Below, piece by piece: positions 57,064-64,000 of a stretch of DNA of 64,000 bases. Below the pieces are notes generated by a model, which was not told where the DNA came from, made no database searches, and worked only from the letters and a program-made list of their open reading frames with translations. Position 1 is the first letter of the stretch, and each line of letters opens with the position of its first letter. The translations under genes and the position numbers were made by a program. The stretch is taken from positions 17,716,001 to 17,780,000 of the forward strand of contig CM057844.1 in assembly GCA_030068075.1 (NCBI GenBank). The letters are read 5' to 3'. The DNA comes from Paguma larvata. Taxonomy: Eukaryota; Chordata; Mammalia; Carnivora; Viverridae.

Positions 57064-59067
57064 GCAGCACCAAAAGTTTATGAATAATGAGTAGAACAAC
57101 CAAAGGGTAAAATGTGAAGACTACTCTGGCACAATTGTGTAGGCCATTGAAAGGGAAAAGCCTGTTAAGAAGCTACTGAAATAGCTTAATAATAACTAAT
57201 AGTCCTAATAAGGACTTGAATTCAATTTCACTTATTTCATCAAACATTTATCAATGGAATAAACAATTACAATGGACATGGGGAACTTGCTGGGTAGTAT
57301 GCCAGTGGATAGACTCTCAGGAGGTGAAACAGGCAAGACACTGAGCTGAATACAAAAGAAACATTTCAGGAATAGCAGCTTTGTGGAATCTTTACCTTTT
57401 TTTTTTTTTCCTGGCAAGTTTTATATTAATCAAGGAGGTCTGATTTATTTCAGAAGGTGCTTTCTTTTAAGAACACTTTAGTAGAATTTTTGCTTCTTGA
57501 GTATCAATCTTCTCTGAGTTTTCTGGAATTCCTGATGGTGGTTATGCAGAATATATTCTTTCTTATAAATACTCAAGTCCTACTTCCCAGAAATGTCCTG
57601 GGCAGGGTGGGGAACATATATATATATTTCCCCCTGAGCTGACTGACAAAGACGCATGTAGAGCAGAGAACAGAAGAGCAGAAGAGCTATAAGCCAATGT
57701 AAGGTCTCCTACTAAAATGACACATGGTATTTGTGAGTGACATAGAGGCTCCTAGGTACATTAGGAGAATTAGAACCAGCAACTCTGTTTCAGTGATTAA
57801 ATTACAGTATCTTGGCAGGACAAATGCAGACTGAGGGGCTGCCAGATGGGAGCATTCTGAGCTTCAGCTAACGATCTGTAGGCCAATGAACTGATCCCCA
57901 TGTCCTGGGTTCTTAACAAGGTCCCCCATTGTATACTGACTCTATTACTCCCAGGTCTGGGCCAATCAGATGTTAGACTACAGCATAGGCCAAAAGGCAG
58001 GCATATGGATGGTTAGTCGACCTGAACTCCAGAACATTTTAATAAACTGCTTAACCCAAAGGCTTAGGCAGGGAATGAACCACTTAACAGGAGATTAAAT
58101 GGGTTCTTCTTACCTCCTGGTTTCCTGAAAAAGCCAAACCTAATCAAATTCCAGTGGCACAAACAGGGCCACATGGATAATTTGGGGGTAAAGAATGCTT
58201 TTATATTAAAGGCAGTGTTTAACTCCAGCATTCTATTACCTACAAACCAACATGGTTTCAATTTAAGCTTCTGTTAATCCTGACCATTTCTTTCAAGTGT
58301 TTCTTATTTAAAATAGAAATTCCACATTGAACATTTTAATAACATTAACTGTCAAAGGCAGCTGTGATCAGTTTTCCTTTCAATCCTCTGCCAGATGTAA
58401 ATATTTGTGATCATTGATGCCCTTTGTTTTCCTCCCTTTCCCTTATTAAATATATCATTAGTACAATGTAAGTCCAAGGGAAATCGCCTTTCACTGAGAC
58501 TCTGCTATAAAGAAGTGAGGAAACAATACACAGAGAAGCTGAAGGATCACTGGCATCACCATCATCCATGGAGATGGTTGCCAACAGGATTATATTATTG
58601 TACTAGTAACTTAACAAGGAGTTACCACTACTACTTTATGATTTTTTTTTCCTTGTCACAGCAGAGGCCACAAAAGACAGGACAAGAAAACTGAATGTCA
58701 GCTTACTCCATTAAAATAAACCATATACTTAAATATATGCTTAAAGAGTATTAAAACATGTGAACTTCAAAGTATCCCCAAAGAAAAGCCAATAACCAGG
58801 TGGCCCATGTTAGAAGTGCACTGAAGAAACCATATTCAACGAGAAATGAGCATTCCTCCCAAAAGAAATTTTAAGTCCATCTTATTATATGGAGAAAACC
58901 AGATATTTTCCAAACAGTATGCTAGGAGGTACAACTGCTTGTAAAATTCATATTTGTGATGAACACTTAATGCAAATGAAGTTGATGAAGACAAGTCTAG
59001 AGATAGCCAGTATGCAGGAACCTTCAGCCTCTTCACTTATTGTTGGGAGACATTTTGGGCTCACAGG
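57064..59067. other. Unique sequence, about 2 kb
   Basis: No repeat or gene is recognised. A T14 run lies near 57397-57410 and a short TA run near 57619-57628. Confidence 0.4.
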
Positions 59068-59862
59068 TTGAAACCCCTCCCTATGTGGAAAAGGTTGAAG
59101 CAAAATTCCCGCTGGCCAAGATGGCGCCTAGTCTTACCTCCTTCTAAATAATTTTTCAGGCTTGGATTTCTTGAGCTACTCTCCTTGGCCCCAAGGAATG
59201 TAATGCTCTTTTGATTTTTGGCATTCAGATAAAAGGGAAGGACCTGGAGCACGATGCTTTGATGGATTACAGCTGAATGAGAGTAGGCTGGCCAGAAGTA
59301 ATCTTGGGGATGGGTTGCACAAATTGATAGCAGTTATGAGCTGGCTGAATATTGGTGTGATTTGTGTAAATGTTAGGCTCCTATTATGTAAATTCACTCA
59401 TTCACAAGCAAAGGACAAGCATTGGGAATTCTGTCCTTGCCAGATGGGTTGCACCTCCCCCATTGTAGTTGGAAGAATAGGCAGAATGACTCCTGGCCTG
59501 TTTACAGATAATCAACATAGGCAGGCCTAGGTAATGCCCTGTTCTCTCCCCCCTGCCTTAAATTTATATGTTAATTAACTTGAAAACAATTTGCAAGATT
59601 GAGGAAATCCCCACTTTGCTGACAAAAACACATTGTTATAAAAGATATCAAACTATGCTTACTGATGGGATGTCATTCATTGCTGTAAAGTCACTCACTA
59701 CTTTTAAATAAAGACACTGAGACCAGCAGGGCAGAGAGAGATGCCGGACTAGCCAGAGATGCCTGCTTGGTGATCAGACTACATCTCGTGCTTTTCTCAT
59801 TCTTTTCACCTGACTGTCCATCTTTCAGGGACCCCTGGACACAGCCAGAGCAGGACTCTGGC
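59068..59862 (+). mobile_element. LTR-like block, family unknown
   Basis: Features of a retroviral-type LTR: a TG start (TGAAACCCCTCCC at 59069), 'GCCAAGATGGCGCC' at about 59115-59128 as in several class I LTRs, a possible polyadenylation signal AATAAA at 59707-59712, and a CT-rich U5-like stretch ending ...GGACTCTGGCA. No target duplication, primer-binding site or coding part could be confirmed, so this is a structural guess. It is long for a solo LTR (about 795 bp). Confidence 0.35.
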
Positions 59863-59925
59863 AACTCATAAACATGGGAGGATTAATATGGCCGAGGAAC
59901 ATTGCTCCAATTAAGAACACTAGCT

Positions 59926-60003
59926 CTAATATCGGCATCACACAAGGTCCACTGATCTACATTTCTAATATCAGCATTACACAAATTTCACTGATTTACA
60001 TTT
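59926..60003 (+). repeat. 39-bp tandem duplication, two units
   Basis: Units 59926-59964 and 59965-60003 both begin CTAATATC and end TACATTT, about 82% identical without gaps. The unit length is a multiple of three and lies in an open 75-codon frame (59874-60101), but no known protein is seen. Confidence 0.85.
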
Positions 60004-60529
60004 CTGATCTACACTCCCCTATACATTTCCTGGAAGTTTATCTCTATACCATCACCCAGTGTGACCTGGTCACTTCTGCCTCATCAATCTGGACTTCATG
60101 ACCCTCTCGAATGCATGCTCCCCTCCCCTCTATCTCACCCAACTCTAGGCAAACTGCCTGGCTCATATTCCACCACTTCTTTGAAGATCTCAACAATCAC
60201 TGGTCTTGTAGGTCACATTATTGACTCAACTTTTCACATGACATATAAAACACACCCTTGGGATATTATCTGTTTTTTCGTGTACATATTTTGAAATATT
60301 GTTATGACTTTCATATTGGACTCAAGTATAGACATTGAAACCCAGTGTATCATGAGGACAGAGCATATGTCTACATGGAGGCATGGTTTCCAAACTAATA
60401 AACGACTTACCAACTGATTGACAGTATAATGTTATTCTCTGATCTTCTGTAGCCAAGACTAGTTATCCATTGATCCATGATATAAATATCATTGTTCCAA
60501 TTAATACTAGTAGTACAATAGATTGGTTA
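60004..60529. other. Unique sequence
   Basis: The start is C-rich, then AT-rich. No element is recognised. Confidence 0.4.
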
Positions 60530-61460
60530 CAAGAAAAATACATGCCTATAAGCTAGAATGTTGGATCAAATTTAAGAAGATGAAATATAATCTCAACAAC
60601 GTTTAGTTCTGCAACTAGTCCAAAAAAGCAAATGTAAGTTACATGTGTTAATAGTAGCATGGGTGAAAAAGACTTAGAGATCATAGATTACCGTGAACTC
60701 ATTATAGGTCAAGCAATGGTGTAACTGCCAAAGTCTTTGAATCATGGATTGCATTAAACAAAGTATGTCCAGGGGTGCCTGGGTATCTCAGGCAGTTAAG
60801 TGACTCTTGATTTCAGCTCAGGTCTTGATCTCATGGTTCATGAGTTCAAGCTCCGTATTGAGCTCTGCGTTGACAGTCCGGAGATTGCTTGGGATTCTCT
60901 CTCTATCCCTCTTCTCTCTCTCTATTCCTCTCCTGCTTGCATTCTCTCTCTCTCTCTCTAAATAAATAAATAAATAAATAAATAAACTTTAAAAAATATT
61001 TTTTTAAAAAAAGAGTATGTCCAAAACTGAAGAGATGTCATATCCTCTTGGTCCCTGTCCCATTCCATGCTGTTCATATACTGAGTATGGAGTTTGGTTC
61101 TTTAAAAAGAAACAGAAGCATGCCCATTGTCTGTCATCACATAAGTAATGTAGAACAGTGAGGGGAGCTTTGAGATTTCAGTCAAGTGAGAAGAGACCAT
61201 GGGATAAAACTATCTTCAAATACTTATAGTCATGGGAGTGAAAGATTAGACTTGTTTCAACTGACTTCATAGGAAAGAATTATAAATAATTGTAGGAGAC
61301 ATGATAAGACATACCTAGACTCAAAATAAAAACTTTTGTAACTATTAAAAAATCCCCAAACTGTCTAAGTTATATGAAGCTCCTCATTGCAGACAGTCAA
61401 GACAAAGGCATCTAGACATAATAAGATGGTGATATCATAGAAGACATGCAGATGGGACAA
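60530..61460 (+). mobile_element. L3/CR1 LINE remnant, split by a SINE
   Basis: In order: 'AGCAATGGTGTAACTGCCAAAG' (L3 'agcagtgtgatgtggctgccaaaaaag'), the SINE at 60772-61013, 'GTCCCTGTCCCATTCCATGC...GAGTATGGAGTTTGGTTCT' ('tctgcactggtcagaccacacctggagtattgtgttcagttct'), then 'GGGATAAAACTATCTTCAAATACTT' and 'AAGATTAGACTTGTTTCAACTGA' ('gatagctgtcttcaaatatttg ... attagacttgttctg') and 'AAAAACTTTTGTAACTATTAAAA'. The sequence is noncoding and strongly diverged. Confidence 0.7.
60772..61013 (+). mobile_element. Feliform CanSINE inside L3
   Basis: Head GGGGTGCCTGGGTATCTCAG, 'GATTTCAGCTCAGGTCTTG', a CT-rich part, and an (AAAT)n-expanded tail at about 60960-61013. The target duplication AGTATGTCCA is identical at 60762-60771 and 61014-61023. 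Confidence 0.94.
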
Positions 61461-61531
61461 CTCATTCAAACTTGAAATTCTCCTTTGTGAGTAATGATGG
61501 GAGAAAGCTGTATAAGAAATTACTATGTTCT

Positions 61532-62799
61532 TTTACACCATACACACACAAAAACAAACTCAAAATGGATGAAAGCCCTAAATGTAAGATAGGAACTCAT
61601 CAAAATCCTCAAGGAGAAAGCAAGCAAAAACCTCTTTGGACCTTGACCACAGCAACTTCTTACTCAACACGTCTCTGGAGGCAAGGGAAACAAAAGAAAA
61701 AATGAACTTTTGGGACCTCATCAAAATAAAAAGCTTCTGCACAGTAAAGGAAATAATCAGCAAAACTAAAAGGCAACCAACAGAATGGGAGAAGACATTT
61801 GCAAGTGACATATCAGATAAAGGGTTAGTATCTAAAATCTATAAAGAACTTATCAAACTCAACACGCAAAAAAACAAATAATCCAGTAAAGAAATGGGCA
61901 AAAGACATGAATAGACACTTCTCCAAAGAAGACATCCAGATGGCCTTTGGACACGTGAAAAAAATGCTCAACATCACTTATCATCAGGGAAATACAAATC
62001 AAAACCACAATGAGATACCACCTCACACCTGTCAGAATGGCTAACATTAACAACTCAGGCAACAACAGATGTTGGTGAGGATGTGGAGAAAGAGGATCTC
62101 TTTTGCACTGCTGGTGGGAATGCAAACTGGTGCAGCCGCTTTGGAAAACAGTATGGAGCTTCCTCAGAAAATTAAAAATAGAACTTCCCTATGACCCAGC
62201 AATTGTACTACTAGGTATTTATCCAAGAGATACAGGTGTGCTGTTTCAAAAGGGGACATGCACCCCAATATTTATAGCAGCACTATCAACAATAGCCCAA
62301 AGTATGGAAATATCCATCAGTGGATGAAAGGATAAAGAAGATGTGGTGTATATATACACAATGGAGTATTACTTGGCAATCGAAAAGAATGAAATCTTTC
62401 CATTTGCAACTACATGGATGGAACTAGAGGGTACTATGTTAAGCAAAATTAGTCAGACAATGACAAATATCATATGACTTCACTCATATGAGGACTTTAA
62501 GATACAAAACAGATGAACGTAAGGGAAGGGAGGCAAAAATAATATTAAAATATGGAAGGGGATAAAACATGATACTCTTAAATATGGAGAACAAACAGAG
62601 GGTTACTGGAGGGGTTGTGGGAGGGAAAATGGGCTGAATGGGTAAGGGCATTAAGGAATCTATTCCTGAAATCTTTGTTGCACTATATGCTAACTTGAAT
62701 GCAAATTAAAAATAAATAAATAAACAAACAAACAAACATTTAAAAAATATTCTACTTGAGCTTCCTAAAAAAAAAAAAGAAAACAAAACAAAAAAGAAA
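61532..62799 (+). mobile_element. 5'-truncated carnivore L1 with two A-rich tails
   Basis: The last third of ORF2 plus the 3' UTR. Recognisable pieces are 'CAAAATGGATGAAAGCCCTAAATG', 'CAACCAACAGAATGGGAGAAGACATTTGC' ([10 protein letters not shown]), 'AACTGGTGCAGCCGCTTTGG', [20 protein letters not shown] (zinc-knuckle side, 62103 on) and the UTR end 'GGAATCTATTCCTGAAATC'. Frames are broken. The first A-rich tail is about 62706-62747, followed by 19 other bases (62748-62766) and a second A-rich tail (62767-62799). AGAAATTACTATGTTCT (61515-61531) and AGAAATAGCTGTGTTCT (62800-62816) match at 14 of 17 and are the likely target duplication. Confidence 0.88.
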
Positions 62800-62807
62800 A
62801 GAAATAG

Positions 62808-63165
62808 CTGTGTTCTGAATGTATCCCCTCCTCTCCAAAATTCATATGTTGAGATGCCAATCCCCAAAGATAATGGTATTAGGATGTAAGGCCTTTGGGA
62901 GATGCTTAAGCCAGGAGGGTAGAGCCTTCATGAATGGAATTAGTGCCTTATAAAAAAGGCTCCAAAGAGTTCTCTAGCCCCTTCTGCCATGTTAGCACAC
63001 AGTCGAAAGCATCAGCTATGAACTAAGAAGAAAGACCTCACCAAAACATGACCATGCTGGTGCCTTGCCCTTGGACATCCAGAACTGTGAGCAATAAATT
63101 TCTGTTCTTTATAAGGCACACAATATGTGGTTATTGTTTTAGCAGCCCAAATTAATGAAGACAAA
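62808..63165 (+). mobile_element. MaLR solo LTR (MLT1A-like)
   Basis: A well-preserved order of the old ERVL-MaLR LTR: 'TCCAAAATTCATATGTTGAGATGCC', 'GGCCTTTGGGAGATGC', 'GAGCCTTCATGAATGGAATTAGTGCC', 'CTTCTGCCATGTTAGCACACAG', 'CCAGAACTGTGAGCAATAAATTTCTGTTC' (with the AATAAA signal) and 'TTATTGTTTTAGCAGCCCAAATTAATGAAGACA'. There is no internal retroviral region. The L1 at 61532 inserted at or just inside its 5' edge. Confidence 0.9.
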
Positions 63166-63559
63166 AATGAAGTTCCTTTCTTCTGACCCAGTTTCTCACA
63201 GAAGCCAAGTTTCTGGGTTTCCTCATTCATCAAATCACATACTTCATACCTAGAATAAGCCTCATCTCAGAACTAGTAGTTGTTCAACAAAAATGATGTT
63301 AACCCTAAAGATGGTATTCATGGGAATATTGTCATCACAATTAAACAATCCTGTCCCCCAAAGAAATATTTTTTTAACAAAATTGGCTTATGAATCTCAA
63401 AAATTTCTCCACAATTGCTAATAAGAAGTTTATTCTCAGTGCCCTACCCAAGGGCTCTACCAGTGACCTAACTACGAGTAGTAGTTGGAGTAAAGAAACA
63501 TTATCAAATTTAATAATTGAGATAGTCCATGTTGATTAAGGTCATATGTGGCTATAAGC
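63166..63559. other. Unique sequence
   Basis: No recognised element. Confidence 0.4.
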
Positions 63560-63725
63560 TATAAGCATTAAAGTTCACATCAACACTACAAGGGAGGTAC
63601 TATTGTTACCATCTTGTGCAGAAGGGAAACTAAAATACAGAGGTCATGTAGTTAAACATTGGAATCTGAATCTAGATGTTTGCTGCAAGACTGGCACAGT
63701 TAACCACATTGACAAATCCTTCCTG
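63560..63725 (-). mobile_element. MIR, reverse
   Basis: 'CTACAAGGGAGGTACTATTGTTACCATCTTGTGCAGAAGGGAAACTAAAATACAGAGGTCATGTAGTTAAACATTGG' follows the reverse MIR core ('ctatgaggtaggtactattattatccccattttacagatgaggaaactgaggcacagagaggttaag'). Confidence 0.8.
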
Positions 63726-64000
63726 GGAGACACTTCCGGAGTATGACACTAAATATTAAAGTAAATATTCCTCATATAGAGTATAATCTCAGCCCTTGTT
63801 GATATAATTACTTATTATTTTTGCTTTGTCACAAATGGCAAGTCCTTAGTCTATCATATACGTGTCATTCCCCACAAAGATATACATATCCAAGTATCTA
63901 TAGTATGAGGAATTTTTATCCAGATGTGAGAGTAGGAAAATTACTGATTGTTCTGAATTAAAAAAAAAAAAATCCCTAGAGAGACTAAGGGCTTCTAACG
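63726..64000. other. Unique sequence to window end
   Basis: No recognised element. An A13 run starts near 63960. Confidence 0.4.

Overview
This window is mammalian, almost certainly carnivoran and feliform (cat-like), nuclear DNA. The evidence is about twenty copies or pieces of the tRNA-Lys-derived CanSINE in its feliform shape: a GGGGYRCCTGGGTGGCTCAG head, a 'CTCAGAGCCTGGAGCCTG' middle block, a CT-rich stretch and an AATAAACATTAAA-type tail. There is also a long L1 of carnivore type and the usual layer of old eutherian repeats (MIR, L2, L3/CR1, MER5A, MER20, MER2, Tigger1, MaLR LTRs). I found no exon, tRNA, rRNA, CpG island or intact host gene. Most open frames are chance frames or transposon remnants, so the window reads as intergenic or deep intronic sequence. 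All family names come from remembered consensus patterns, not from a database search.

Layout. 0.2-3.0 kb: an ancient MIR split by an almost complete Tigger1 DNA transposon, itself carrying a SINE. 3.4-4.2 kb: an L3/CR1 relic. 6.2-8.1 kb: MIR, a complete MER2, and three SINEs, two of which used the same target. 10.4-14.2 kb: an old L1 3' end, a MIR broken by two SINEs, and a MER20 with both target duplications. 14.9-24.9 kb: scattered MIR, L2 and L1 pieces, two SINEs and an unassigned sequence present twice. 30.6-36.1 kb: an L1 in minus orientation with both 15-bp target duplications, decayed ORF1 and ORF2, and an antisense SINE piece inside its 5' UTR. 37.3-38.8 kb: two L1 3' ends. 40.2-43.4 kb: a long stretch with no recognisable repeat. 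44.4-46.0 kb: an old L1 with an inverted 5' part. 46.2-51.9 kb: MIR, MER5A and SINEs around a GC-richer unique block. 53.6-56.2 kb: nested L1, LTR-like, SINE, microsatellite and MER5A. 57.0 kb: a 25-nt insert matching the 5' end of U6 snRNA between matching 19-bp repeats. 59.1-59.9 kb: an LTR-like block. 60.5-63.7 kb: L3/CR1, an L1 with a possible 3' transduction, a MaLR LTR and a MIR.

The elements do not form a pathway. What they give is an ordering of insertions: MIR, L2 and L3 first, then DNA transposons, MaLR and L1M elements, then carnivore L1 and SINEs. No undescribed enzyme or defence system is visible. The items most worth a second look are the U6-derived tailless insertion, the doubly hit SINE target, the L1/SINE 5' UTR chimera, the possible L1 microtransduction, and the unassigned duplicated sequence at 16.7 and 19.0 kb.
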